A stretch of 64,000 nt of DNA from Hymenopellis radicata (lineage: Eukaryota; Basidiomycota; Agaricomycetes; Agaricales; Physalacriaceae). Positions 21,184-32,364 of the stretch are shown here, one piece after another. The translations under genes were made by a program, and so were the position numbers. The stretch spans positions 23,243 through 87,242 of the forward strand of contig JADNRX010000235.1 of assembly GCA_015501595.1 (NCBI GenBank), given 5' to 3'. How positions within the stretch are numbered: the stretch's first letter is position 1; every line of letters begins with the position of its first letter. The notes beneath the pieces are model-generated. The model was not told the DNA's origin, searched no databases, and was given only the letters and a program-made list of their open reading frames with translations.

Positions 21184-24100
21184 GGTCTCTCGAGCAGTGC
21201 TCAGTGGACCTGCAAATGGCGCATGCGTGGAGGAAGATGTTGCCGGAAGCGCAGATGGAGCGAGTACACGACTGTCCTTGATTCCACGAGATGCAGTACT
21301 TCTTTCCGGTCTTCTTGTCGACAAAGGATCCGTTCGGCCTTCCTTCGGGAACGTGAACGATGAGTGAGCTGCCTCCCGGACAGTCGAACGTGTCGTGACT
21401 CGTGCTGTTATCGTAGATGCAAGGGTAAGTTTTCCCGCTCCTCTTCTGACCTCCGGACTTCTGCGAACCTTGTGTCTTCTGGCTCGTCCCCGATGACGAT
21501 GAGGCTCTTGGGCCCGAAGGCGCCTTTGGTCCCCCTCGAGCATTGTCCTTCGCTCTCTTCTCCGCCAATTCCTTCAACTCGTTGATCTCCTTCTTCAAGG
21601 CCCTGCGGTGTTCCTTCTCGACCTCTATCGCAATAGTGTCGAACTGGGCCTTGTTCCAGACTGAGACATCCACCTGTGGGAGTCAGTCTCGTACACTCTG
21701 TGCCTCAGAAACTCTCTTACCTGGAGTTCGTACTGGAAATGGACGCGAAAAGCCCACTCCACGTATCTCTTGAACACTTCGAAATCCTGTTCGAAGTTCG
21801 GGTGGCGCATACACTCCTGCCTCAACGTGTCGAATTCTTTCGCCATCTGGGCTGCCGAGACCGTCAGCGGCTCTCCGTCCTTGTCCGTCAGCGGGACGTA
21901 GTATCTGTCGACCGCCCTCGCCATGTTCGACAGGCCGGCTGTCCAGGGACCTGGGCCGAGCACCCTGTCCGTTGAGTGACTCGACTTCGACGTCGCCACC
22001 ATCTCGCCGTCGGCATTCAGCTTTAGGTGCTTCACGTCTTCTCCCAGGTTCGCGTTCTGCTCCTTGAGGCAGGCCTCCGGCGTAAACATCGAGATTCGAA
22101 GAGGCTTCTTCCACCCCTCCTCCAGAATCCTTCGCACCTCGTACGGGACCCACAGCTCGTCGCGGCGTCCGACTTCCTCCAGCGTGAATCTGGACTTCTT
22201 GCTGAAACGTCGCTTCTCGGGTGTCTTCTCCCCCTTCTTCGGCCTCTCCTGGAGCGGCGAAGCTGACGCCTTGCGCTTCCGCTGTCGAATGACCCTCGGC
22301 GACGGAGACAGCACCTTCTGTTTCTTTCTCCCCGGCGACTTCGGCGAGACCTGTCCCTGTGTCGATCCAGACGATGTCCTTCCTCGCTTCCGCTTGGGGT
22401 CGAAGGTCCTCTCGTACTCTTCCCGAAGATGCCGTTCACCTGCTTCCAGATTTCCAACATCTCCTGCGGACCCTCCACGTTGAACATCTGAGCGAGCTCC
22501 GCGACCTTCCTCTTCATTTCTCGAGGACTCTTTCGCTTGTAGACCTTCTCGTCCGAGAAGTCCTCCTCCGTTTCGTCCTCCTCCAGCTCGCCCTCCTCCA
22601 GACGCCCGTTCGCAAGCTTATCGAAGTACCGTTGTACTCCTTTTCCTGCTTCGCCCTGTCGAGCAGCGCCATAGCTTCCTTCAGCTTGGCCTCCGCCTCG
22701 CTCGCCTTCTTTCTCTTCGCCTCCACGACCTTCTTCGCCTTCTCCACCAGCTCCTGGCCGGAGAGCTCCATCTGCTTCATCTTTGACTCCGCCTTCTTCA
22801 GCGCCGCCTCTCTGCTCTTCACCTGCTCCGCCGTCGCTGCCGTAAGGTCTTCCATGTTCTTCTTGGCGTCGGCTACCTTCTGTTCCTGGGCGTGCAGCGC
22901 CTTCTTCATCTTCTCCATCTCCTGTTCTACCTCTGCTCTCTTCTTCTTCTCCTTTTGCGCCTCTAAGCGCATCTTTTCCAAGTCGGCGGCTCGTTTCCTG
23001 CCCTCCTTGTCTTCCCGCCGCTGCTTCTCCTCCCGCTCTCGCCTGAGCGTCTCAGCTGCCCGCGACGTCTCCGTTCCCGTCTCTGCGTCACGTTGGCTCT
23101 TGTCCGCTGCCGCCTTCGTCTTCGCGGCTCGGAGCTCTTCCTCGTGGGCCGCTCGTTCGGCTTCAGCCTCGGCTTCCTGCCTTTTCTTCGCGAGCGCCTC
23201 CTTCTTCCTGACGTCCGCTTCTTTGAGCTTTCTCTGCTCATCCTCTGTCGCGCGTCTCTCCCTCTCCCGTTCCTTCTCCTTGTCCTGCCCTGCGACGGGG
23301 TCATCTCCCTGCGCGGTCTCGACTGTTGGACGTTTCTTCGCTTTTGAGCGGGATATATGCGCGCTCGTGGGCGTCTTATCCGCGGCCTGCCTCTCTGGGG
23401 TCGCCTCCTTGGGGTTCCCCTCCCAGGCCCTGCATAGCTGGTCGAACTCCTCGTCCGACTTGTCGAACTCGTCGGGCTCCTCGCCTGCGCCGAGATCAGT
23501 CTCTATTGGAACGCATTCCATACAGGGGACACGTACCCTGCTTCGGATTGGGTGGGACTCGACGCATAGAGTCACCTCCCTCCTCCTGCTCGTCTGCAGC
23601 CGCCGCCCCGGTCTCCAACTCATTCCCGTTTCCGCGCGTCGAGTTGTTAGGCTCGCGCTCGTCTGTCGGAAGTGAGAAGGAAAACGCGAGGTTGCCGCTT
23701 CTTCGACTTTCTCTCCCCCACGGCCACCGGGGATGCCAGGACTGAGGATCCTCTTGGGGCCTGCTGTGGAGAGGACTGTGACCGGGCCTCGAAGCTGAGA
23801 GCCCTGGGCCGCACTCGCGAGATGCCGCTCGTCTCGCGGTCGTCTTCGTCGTCGCTGTAGGTAGAGATCTCGTCCTTCTCCACCGACCCGGAAGGCCAGT
23901 AGTCGATGCCCTCCTTGTCCTCGGGCTCCAGCTCCTCGTCCTCGTCTCCGGGCCGCTCTGCGTCAGAGGTGTCCGCCAACGTCGCGTCCGCTAGCGTCGG
24001 CCTGCCACGTAATGAGGTGGAGCGGTTCGACTGGGGAGGGTCCCTGGCCTCCCGCGACCTGCTCTTTCCTCGCCTTTGCTTGAATCCGTCTATGCCGGTG

Positions 24101-24228
24101 TACAGAGCGTGATCGAAGTTGAACTGACCCGTCGGCAGTCCGCTCGTCGCGCGCGTACGCCCTCGCCGTCCTAGTGTCCGCAGATCTACCTGTGGACCTT
24201 CCTCGCCGTGGCCGATATTGTTGTCCAT
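21170..24228 (-). CDS. gag-like ORF of the Ngaro-like element (multi-frame)
   Basis: It starts at ATG 24228 (MDNNIGHGEEGPQVDL), directly inside A1. The product is acidic and Ser/Arg-rich, then changes frame near 23640 (probably a short intron). It continues with a long charged coiled coil (Glu/Lys/Ala heptads, about 23300-22650) and a Lys/Arg-rich nuclear-signal-like stretch. The conserved block DRYYVPLTDKDGEPLTVSAA follows. A further intron near 21720 precedes MDVSVWNKAQF. The C-terminal region is Cys/His-rich (CISWNQGQSC...HACAICRSTEHCSRDH), like the zinc-binding end of basidiomycete gag proteins. Exon borders are uncertain. Confidence 0.65.
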
Positions 24229-24250
24229 TGTTGTAATGTCGGCTCTAAAC

Positions 24251-24417
24251 CCAAAAGAAGTGAGCTCGTCGTGTTGCGACGCAGCGAGCTAAGACAGCAA
24301 ACGGAACCGACAGGCTTCGTCGTGGTTCCGAAAGAAGGAGCACGAGGTCACGTGCTACTTCCCGCGTGAATACGCGCTCCGATCCCGCTATCGGCACCAA
24401 CCTCCTCGGAGCTTCCA
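24251..24417 (-). repeat. split direct repeat A1 (outer, 5' end of element)
   Basis: 167 bp, same as 17672-17838. Ends GGAGCTTCCA at the junction with the MFS gene, and lies just upstream of the gag-like ORF start at 24228. Confidence 0.9.
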
Positions 24418-26618
24418 TTAAACGCCACCGATCCAAATCAACCAACTCACTAGCCACTGGATTCGTGTACGAACTAAACACACCCAAACACTTTGCCGTA
24501 ATCGTCCAAATCATCATTCCCTTCCCCCGCATCGAATAATGCAGCACCTCTGCTGGATAACTAAAGAATATACTTCCACAAGCCACAAAGAATGCCCCGT
24601 TATAGAGCCACATGAACGCCACCGCGGCGATGCTCGCGCCCTTGTTCCCGGTCTTGGTGTACATGGCCAAGCACGTGGTGAGCCCGATATTTGCAAGGAG
24701 CACGGCGAGCCAGGCCCCGAGAAGTTGGGGACGCCGGTTGATGCGCTGGGTGAGCCAGAGGCCGAACATTGCCATGACGAAAGAGAAGGAGGTCGAGCCG
24801 GCGTTTAGGCCCGTTAAGGTTACGGTGTTCGTTATACCGACGATTTTGAGAACTAGAGGAAAGCGGACTAGGTAAGGAACGGCGCACGAACCAGACGCGA
24901 AGATACATACTTTGGGTGTAATCTAATAGACTCTTTAGAACGAAGCCCAAACATCCGAGTGAAGGCACTCACAATAACTGATATTACCCGTTCCGCTCAA
25001 GTTCTGACAAGTAGCGATGAGGATAACTAGATCATGCAACATCAGGTTCCTTAGAGAGAAGAACACAACATACCGCAACCCAGTCGATGCCGATTGCTCC
25101 TCGACGAAAAGATAACCTTCCACGAATCCTGCTTCGTCTCCGTCTCCATCCTAATCGCTTCGTGCACTTCCGCGTACTCAAACGCCGCGAGTTCGTCGTC
25201 CTCCGCGCCGTTCGCATGATATTTGGCGAAAAACGCTTTTGCTTCGTTATCACGGCCTTTCTTAACTACAAGGCCGTCAGGCGTATAACGGAGACGGATG
25301 AGATTGACTTACTCAACCACCTTGGCGACTCTGGGACGTATGTGATGACGAAGATCGAGACCAGTGCTGGGCCGATGTGAATCTACAGCACGCATTGGCG
25401 ATTTGGACAGACTAGGTCTGGAAGATCAAACGTACGAGGTAGGGTATTCCTTAGGGGTGGAGCAAGGTCAGGCGATGAAAACGCGCACAAGAATGGAAAG
25501 CGCACTCCAGCTCCAGTTATTTGTGAGATGACTGCATCCCTACAGAGGAATTAATACCATAGTGGTCCAATTAAGTGCTGATACGCACAAAGTTCACCCT
25601 GCATAGAGAACACTTAGTTGTATGTCTTGAGTGAGTAGGTGTTCGAGACTAACCAGGCTGCAGTGAAATTACCACAAATCTACGCGAACACCCATACGTC
25701 AATAAAAGGTAGCACATTGAATTAAATCACCTACGAAAGCAACATCAAAGAATCCCGCCATCCACGTTCGATGCTTCGGGTGGGGGAGCTCTTGGAGCCT
25801 AACCAAAGGTCAGTCCAACGTTAATACTGATGAAACGAAATCAAGCAGCGTACATTATGGGCGAACACATCAATGAGAACGCAAGCCCGGATCCAATCTG
25901 CTCATAATTAGAACACGAGTTAGTACGACGCGGTAATGAACGGCGTACAATGATTCGCGAAACCATGAACATGGCGTAGCCATCTGTACTACTACCACCG
26001 GCGCCGGCGGCGCAACCAATAGCGGTTCCGACCAAGTTGGTGACGGAGGCATACCTGACAGTCTCGCATTAATACGGACATGGAGTTCATGGGTCGGACA
26101 TACTGTATACACCACTTTCTGCCCCACTTGTCCGCGATCCAGGCAGCGAACGGCGCCGTGACCACTATGTTGCAATTATTAGAAAGACTCCGCTTTGAGG
26201 AAAAGAGGTACATACGTCCGACAAGATATGGAGCGGTGTTCAAAAGCCCAATTTTACTGGAGTCGGGGTACCCCAGTGCTTCACCAAAGTTAGCCAGCCT
26301 TCAAAATGAGAAGAGCAAAAGGAAAGACACACAAGTCTTCCAAGCAGACATCGCCTGAAACCCGCCTACCAGATTTGCATCGTAGCCATTGAGATACTGC
26401 GTGAGGAAGATGCAGCAGAGCAGGAGGTTCAGACGAAAGAGTCCTAAGCCATATTAGCATCGCGTTACCAGTGTGGGGGCCGACCAACCGTCGTTTTTCC
26501 ACCAAGGCTATGCATGAGACACACTGTTAGCTATTGGGGAAAAGGGAACAAAAGACGGCGAACGCACCAAATGCGAGTCCTTGTTCGGAATGCTCCTGAA
26601 CGCTTCGTGTCCAGCCAT
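24418..26618 (-). pseudogene. MFS sugar transporter (lactose-permease type), 5' part, split by the Ngaro-like element
   Basis: Start ATG 26618 (MAGHEAFRSIPNKDSHLV). Many short exons splice in frame: NLLLCCIFLTQYLNGYDANL (TM1 with the GYD motif), IADKWGRKWCI (the D-x-GRR-like loop), AIGCAAGAGGSS, GSGLAFSLMCSPIMY, LPHPKHRTWMAGFFDV, NWSWRIPYLIHIGPALV and VPESPRWL (the PESPR motif). Next come KKGRDNEAKAFFAKYHANG and NLSGTGNIS. GITNTVTLTGLNAG precedes FSYPAEVLHYSMRGKG and SYTNPV, up to DLDRWRL at the insertion point. The second half resumes at 17381. Apart from the insertion I see no other lesion, so the knock-out looks recent. The family imports sugars by proton symport at the plasma membrane. 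Confidence 0.88.
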
Positions 26619-27399
26619 GATGAGGTCTCGACGAAGGAGGTAGACGTCTAAACGCAGGGACAACCTCTGGTGTTTATCTGCAAAAACCTTATCAGGACTA
26701 TACTATCACTCCAGCGCAGCCCCCGTTTCCTCATGACAATTATGAGCGATAAGGAAAAAAAGTTGCCGCTGATAGGCCTTTTGAACGCGCTTGGACGGGC
26801 AAGAAATACTCGCCGGCGTCGTAAGGGCTATATGACGCGCGTATTGAGGTGGTTGGCGTTCATGGAGCGCTGAACACAAGGGCATCGTTACGATGTTAAA
26901 GAAGTACCGGCCAGCCGCTTGGCCCCGTCGGTCTAATCGGAGTTGATCATTTCCAACATGGCCTCCTTATGCGGGGAGGCCTATGGCTCATTTCTGTGCA
27001 GACAGCAAGTTTTTCAAGTTGAACAAGAGAGGGAAAAAGGGAAAGAGAGAGAGATTTCCCCCACGAGCCAATTTGACCTGAATGAGCACCGATCAGCTCG
27101 GCATCTGTTGCCGTTCGTGTGTTGCGTTCGACGTGTTTCCGACGCGTTAAGCGCGCTTTTGGGACAGTGTAAGCGATAAAAAGACCTCACAAGATAGGTC
27201 CGATTACACTGAATCTTAGTAGACCTTTCAATGTGCCGACCAGTGCCGTCGCCGAGGGCGGCCATTTCGACGGGATTGCTCGTCAACATGATATCATGAT
27301 CAGATTGCAACGGTAATAGCTTAGGTGACTGCAATCAACGATTTTACAAAGCACGCTGCTGGTGCCCATCTTGGTGGTGGGAAGACCAAGTTCCAATTG
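26619..27399. other. intergenic, no gene seen
   Basis: Upstream of the transporter. Frames at 26670 and 26943 are short and basic, with no recognisable domain. Confidence 0.4.
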
Positions 27400-27721
27400 A
27401 CTTCCCTCTCGTGGCGTCGTTCTCTACCCGACACGCCAGATCGTCGTTTGAACTTCCCGGACTGAAGAAAGAGGATGTCGACATCGATGTCCATGATGGA
27501 CGTCTGACTATCACTGTGAAGGAACGCAAGTTTGGCAGGTTCGCACGGACGTTGAGGCTTCCTCAAGGTAAGCTTGGAGTTGTTTACTTTCCAGAACTAG
27601 GTTTCTGCCTTGTTGGTTGTAGGAAGAGCGAATCAACGCGTCCTTGGAGAACGGCGTGTTAACTGTCACATTCCCAAAGGCTGCACCCGAGGCGGCGCCG
27701 AGGAAGATTACTATCCCTTAA
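27400..27721 (+). pseudogene. truncated small heat-shock protein (Hsp20/alpha-crystallin)
   Basis: The frame contains FELPGLKKEDVDIDVHDGRL, TITVKERKFGRFARTLRLPQ, then an intron (27568 to about 27622) and INASLENGVLTVTFPKAA ending KITIP*. These are the alpha-crystallin strands and the A-x-x-x-n-GVL hallmark. The N-terminal arm and initiator are missing, and about 20 residues of the loop before the ERKFGRF strand are absent. Splicing back into frame is awkward. A full fungal Hsp20 is about 150-160 aa; this one has about 90. Probably a relic. Confidence 0.7.
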
Positions 27722-28029
27722 ACATTCTCTTGATCTTGTCCCCTTTGTATTCACATATGTCCTGACCTGTATCCAATAAATTCCTTGTTTCCATACCTTG
27801 ATAACTTGAATTGTCCAATACGAGCTAAACATTCCGGGAAGAAGGAACCAGTCAACCTCATCCCCAGATCTGCCTCAAGCACTATCCACGGGAATCATGG
27901 CAGTGGCAATATCACTACCTTCACCTTCACCTTGAGTCGGAGAAGACGGCCAGTCAACACCCGACTGAGCAGAGACAGCCAACATGCTGCATGATTTGAG
28001 CGCTTGTTAAACACTCTTTGAGGATTAAC

Positions 28030-30321
28030 TTACTTTGCAGTCGCACCAGCGTCATTCGGAGGCGCCGCACCTGTGCCAATAATGGTCTTGTGTCCAAAGC
28101 TCGGTACTCCTTCGTCCGTAACAACAAAGAGGTATGCGGGACCCGGCGGGTATAAGGCTGGGGTGGGAGGGCCTGTAACGGTAAGCGTCGTCTTGTCTGT
28201 AGAGAGAGCCGAGACGAGCTTGAGCATTCGCTGATCCATGTGAACACCGTGAGTGGCGAAGCCCGGGTCCATGAGAGCAACTAAAAAGACATTAGGATGT
28301 ATATGGCAAAGTGTTGATTAATGGGAGTGTACCAGAGACATTGGACGCTGTATCAGGCAGCGACACAGACAACGTGAAGGTCTGGGTGTAGTCGACCGTT
28401 GCGGGTAACTCGGTGTATGTCGGACGAGGACGCGACATGTACGGCGGACTGAGAAACTCCATCCTGACGAAGCGGTTACTGCCTGAATCCCATTACAAGC
28501 TCCATGTCCACTCACCGATATTCAGTGGGGAACCTCACCGTCGTGTCGACATCAACGTTGGGATTAGAGCCAGCTAGCCAGTTATGAGATCGAGTACGGA
28601 GAAGAAAGCGAAGACCTACCCAGCATGATAGTCCCGTCAGGAATCAGAGTAGCCGTCGAATGGTACATCCTCGGAATCACAGACGCCGGAATTCCATCAC
28701 TCGAAAACCTCTGTCCCGAAGGGGCCGCCGGATCGTACACGACTGGCATCAACGCTGGATTGTCCGCATTGGGTCCCGAAGCACCGGTCTGGGCTCCATT
28801 GACGATAACGACGCGGCCATCGGGGAGGAGGATGAGCTCTAACATGATGCGCGTTTGAGGCATAGTTTCCACCTGCCATCCCGCAGCGATCCCCGCAGCA
28901 GTCAAGATGAGTCGAGAGCATTGATCTGAAGCTGGGAACTCTGGATCGATGGCACTGGGATCGAAGCTATCAGGAAGTGTAGTGCCGCCGCAGATAAGAA
29001 CTTCTGGTGTGTAGTCGTTTTCAGGCGTCAGGGGGAGGAGGGCGGCCCCGGCGGAGAACGGTGACCTATGAAGTTCCGCTTAGATGAAGTACTAGCTTTC
29101 AATAATGAAGTACGTACGTGATGCGTACACCATTCGGAATGTCGGGAAGTCGGGTTTCGGTGTTGGTTTTCCAGTCCAGGATCATAGCCTTCTGATTTGC
29201 AGCGACGAAAATGGTACCGTCGGGGAGGTACATCATGATTGGGAAGTGATTTGCGTTTAGTGAGTCGTGAAGAAACTGGCTTGGAATCTGAACGCCGTTG
29301 AAGCCTTGGGAAACTTGTCAGAGATGTTGCAAATGATAGGCATAGATCACATCATACCGTTGATGTTTTTGGAAGGGAAGAATTCGTAGGTAGGATTAAT
29401 GATGCTTGCATCGTCGATAAATCTACCATCGCAAGAAAAAAAAAAGTGAGCAAGATAGGGGCGAGCGGGATTGCTAGACTGACCCGGCTACCATCGACCC
29501 TCTGCAGTACGTGTTATCTCAGTAGATAGATGAAACTTTCGTCGGTTGAACGTACCCAAAAATGAGAACCGAACCGTCTTCAACACGAACCTGTAGCGGC
29601 GTCAGTAACAGGATTGGAAAGCCCAAGTGTCATGAACAGACCGACGCAGGGTACCATCGGAACGATGTAAGCCTGATAACATCCTGGTTTTCAAAAATAT
29701 CGCATGTTCCATCGTTGCACGGAGTGAACAAGCGGAGGGCTTGTCGACCGTCCTCACCTTTAGACGAGTAAGCACTGGGGTATGGGCCATGGAACCATCA
29801 ATTGGAACGTACCAGTAATAACAACTTGAACAGGATTGCCACCGGAGCTGACCAAAGTGCCATTGCTCAAGAAGCTGCCGGTCGCACACCAAGTGTTACT
29901 GGCTGGGTTCAAAGCGCGGATTGCCTTTGTCTCCAGGTTCACTTCCGAGACCCATGCGACGTGCCCGTCAACAGTAAGGGGATTGTGCTCACTGCAGCTC
30001 GAACGTTGGTGGACTGGGCAACACGATACAGAAGTCATACTTACACCTTATCAAGTATGATCACCGTATTCTCTGACGTGACGGCGAGCTGCATGGCGCT
30101 GACGCCGGTAGTCCTGAGGAACAATTTATAAATCAGCAAGCCCTTGTACATCCGAGATAACGCGTACCCGTTCTGCACCAGGGACCATTGGCCTGGGACG
30201 ACTGCACGGCGATGCTCCTTTGCGGCAGTACTGCCACTGGCGATAGACGCGTACACAGACGAAAGGACGGCGAGTACAATCGTAGGGTACTCATACAGTT
30301 TCTTCAGTGAGAAAAGCATGT
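28030..30321 (-). CDS. glyoxal oxidase, extracellular copper radical oxidase (AA5_1 type)
   Basis: Start ATG 30321 with signal peptide [20 protein letters not shown]; about ten exons. Catalytic landmarks by comparison with the known fungal enzyme: [18 protein letters not shown] (the Cys of the Cys-Tyr cofactor), [10 protein letters not shown] (its Tyr partner), [17 protein letters not shown] (axial Tyr and His ligands), and THGVHMDQR (second His). Other family blocks: [14 protein letters not shown] start, [23 protein letters not shown] and [12 protein letters not shown] before the stop at 28030. An 18-nt exon (29484-29501) is needed to keep frame. The enzyme oxidises small aldehydes to acids and makes H2O2 for peroxidases. 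All catalytic residues are present, so it is probably active. Confidence 0.9.
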
Positions 30322-30408
30322 CTTCAATTGTAAAAATAGGTCGGTCTGAAGAAGACAGAGATGCAAAGCACTGAACTGAGTACGCAGGATCCGGACTGCT
30401 AGCCACTC

Positions 30409-30417
30409 GATATATAG
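30409..30417 (-). promoter_or_regulatory. TATA box of the glyoxal oxidase gene
   Basis: CTATATATC on the minus strand lies about 88 bp upstream of ATG 30321. Confidence 0.5.
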
Positions 30418-30421
30418 CTCA

Positions 30422-31032
30422 TCGTGAGTGCTCGTCTCACGAAACGCTATGTTTTGAAGAGCTGAGAGAGTTGGTTAGTAAGTCAGGTCTCCGTTCCTGC
30501 ATATATCTATTCTGTGAGTGCGAAAACGTAGTGAAAGAAGCAGGAGACACGAACACGCGCAAGGTACTGGCAAGAGACTTTGTAAAGCTGCATTCATCTG
30601 TCAGGTCAGAGGCATTCTGGATGTCGGAAGCGTGTAAGTGCCAAGCTGGTACGTCCAATTCAGAGTTTGACTGGGGCACGGATTTATGAGAGTTCTTTTG
30701 ACTACGACGATACACTGCGCTTGCTTTCTGCGCGTATGTTATTCGCGCTGAAATTTGCCTCATGATGGTGGTAGAAGGGAGTGCGCTTAATTCGGACCGG
30801 AGGCCGAAATGCTCGGGCACCTTCGTGTAAAAGCCCGGTGACAAGCTTAGGACAACTGCAGATACTTAGTGACACTAATGGTGGGAAGGACGCTGAACAG
30901 GGTTTTCCAAGGCATTACAAGGACACCGGAGAACGCGCTCGAACTCCGTTTCAGGGAGCGGCCAGTGGCAAGGTGAGCCATAAAACAACAGAACAGTCTG
31001 ATTACTATTGATACAGGGAGGGAAATGAGGGC
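30422..31032. other. intergenic, no gene seen
   Basis: A 135-codon minus-strand frame (30437-30844) has no domain, signal or splice support. This interval separates divergent transcription units. Confidence 0.4.
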
Positions 31033-31179
31033 AGTACACCTCGTCTATTGTCGGTTATGTAGGAAGCGTTGAGCAATGAGTGATGGTGAGAGCGCTGAAG
31101 TTCGGCATTTATCGGCAAGAGATGAAGCCAATAGTATACAAACGCAAACAAGGCTCCATTGCTTTCCCCGCCCCGCTTC
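31033..31179 (+). repeat. duplicated upstream region shared with 13111-13264
   Basis: Nearly identical to the DNA preceding copy B; part of the duplicated block. Confidence 0.7.
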
Positions 31180-32133
31180 ATGTTTCGCGCCACGTCGCGT
31201 CCTCTTTTTCGCATCAGTCGCGCACCCTCCGCTCGCTGCGCCTCGAAATGGTCAGCACCACGGATACCGGCGCCGACGCGGTCGTACATTACTCCACCTC
31301 AGCCCAGCTTCGCCAGCACAGTCGGCAAACGTGGATGGTGGCAGTGGGCTTGGTTTCGTGAAGACGGCACGCCCAGATCGAAACGAACAGGCGCTTTCTA
31401 TGCTCTTATAGCGCTCCAACCGTGTTTCGTGCTCAAGCATGCGCTCGATCTGTATGAAGAGAACGCCTCCACAGCGTGGTTGCTTGCCCAATGCTATCGT
31501 ACAGACGCGAGATATGACAAAATCAACTGGGACGACTTGGATAGTGTCGTGGATTATTTCCGAGACGTAAGTGGTCCTGGATCACAATCATGTTTTGTTT
31601 TGTCTTACAGAGAACAATAGCTTGTCATTGTGCTCATGGTGCATCACTACAAGATACCCCGGGATCGAGTAGACGATGTCTTTGACCACGCAAAGCAGTG
31701 GGACAAACAATACCCCGCCCCAATCTCCGAATCCTCTCCCGAATCCCTCGCCCTCTTCACGAAACGCGTATTCACTCGCGCCGCGCACGACGTCCACTTC
31801 ATCCTGCATTTCAGATCTGGGAAGACTAACAGAAACGTCGGCGTCGAGCTTATTGATATCATTGACAGCTACCGCCCTACACGCGCCACCGTTGGCACTC
31901 TCGGCACTCTCGAGGACCTGGGGTTGGTGGAAACTGGATTTTGGGTCGTGAGGATATTACGTACTGCGAATGCTGAGTGGTTGGACCGTGTGGCGTCGAC
32001 CATGAAGCTTCGTAGACAAGTTGAGACTCTTGAGAGGCTCAAGGCGGCTGATCATGTGGCGGATTGGGAGACTGTCGATAGTAAGGCTATACCTTTTTTG
32101 ACCTTCGAGAAAAGGCTGAGACCAAGTCTTTAG
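31180..32133 (+). CDS. putative mitochondrial membrane protein family, copy C
   Basis: Exons 31180-31566 and 31621-32133 join in frame to give 299 aa. Presequence MFRATSRPLFRISRAPS, RGWWQWAWFREDGTPRSKRT, then a shorter hydrophobic stretch (FYALIALQPCFVLKHAL) that is less convincing as a membrane span than in A or B. YDKINWDDLDSVVDYFRD precedes the intron. The second half keeps RVFTRAAHDVHFILHFRS and GLVETGFW. Its 3' flank also matches that of B, with an Ifi-6-16-like gene next. Function unknown. Confidence 0.65.
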
Positions 32134-32364
32134 AATGAATAGTTTCGGCATGTAGTTATCGGAGTTTTGAAAGAATGCTTTGATTTCTGGTAGTGTTGTT
32201 GATCAATCTTCGAGTACGAAGCTACCGCGACAAGTTTATAAGGCCTTCTTTGGGTAAGTGTAGATCCACTCAAACGGCCTCAGCATGGGAACATCACGAC
32301 GGCAGCTCTATAACGCCGACCGTAAACAGTGCTTCTATTTCTCTGTCTCTTACTACCATCTCAG

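Larger units (their letters stand above)
17382..24417 (-). mobile_element. Ngaro-like (DIRS-order) tyrosine-recombinase retrotransposon
   Basis: The element is about 7.04 kb and reads on the minus strand. Repeat order along the plus strand is B (17382-17578), 93 bp spacer, A (17672-17838), B (17836-18032), coding region, A (24251-24417). This is the split-direct-repeat plan A1-ORFs-B1A2-B2 of PAT and Ngaro elements. Both A copies (167 bp) and both B copies (197 bp) look identical, so the insertion is recent. ORFs: gag-like with coiled coil and CCHC-like cluster, RT-RNase H, and a tyrosine recombinase. No methyltransferase domain follows RNase H, which favours Ngaro over PAT or DIRS. No target duplication is seen, as expected for integration by a recombinase; CAT occurs at both junctions. 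It lies inside the MFS gene. Confidence 0.93.

Noticed and set aside
22359..23675. 438-codon plus-strand frame rich in Ser, Phe and Leu
   Set aside because: It is the antisense of the Glu/Lys/Arg-rich coiled coil of the gag-like ORF, which has the real protein signal.
30437..30844. 135-codon minus-strand frame upstream of glyoxal oxidase
   Set aside because: No domain, signal peptide or paralogue; the start context is poor.
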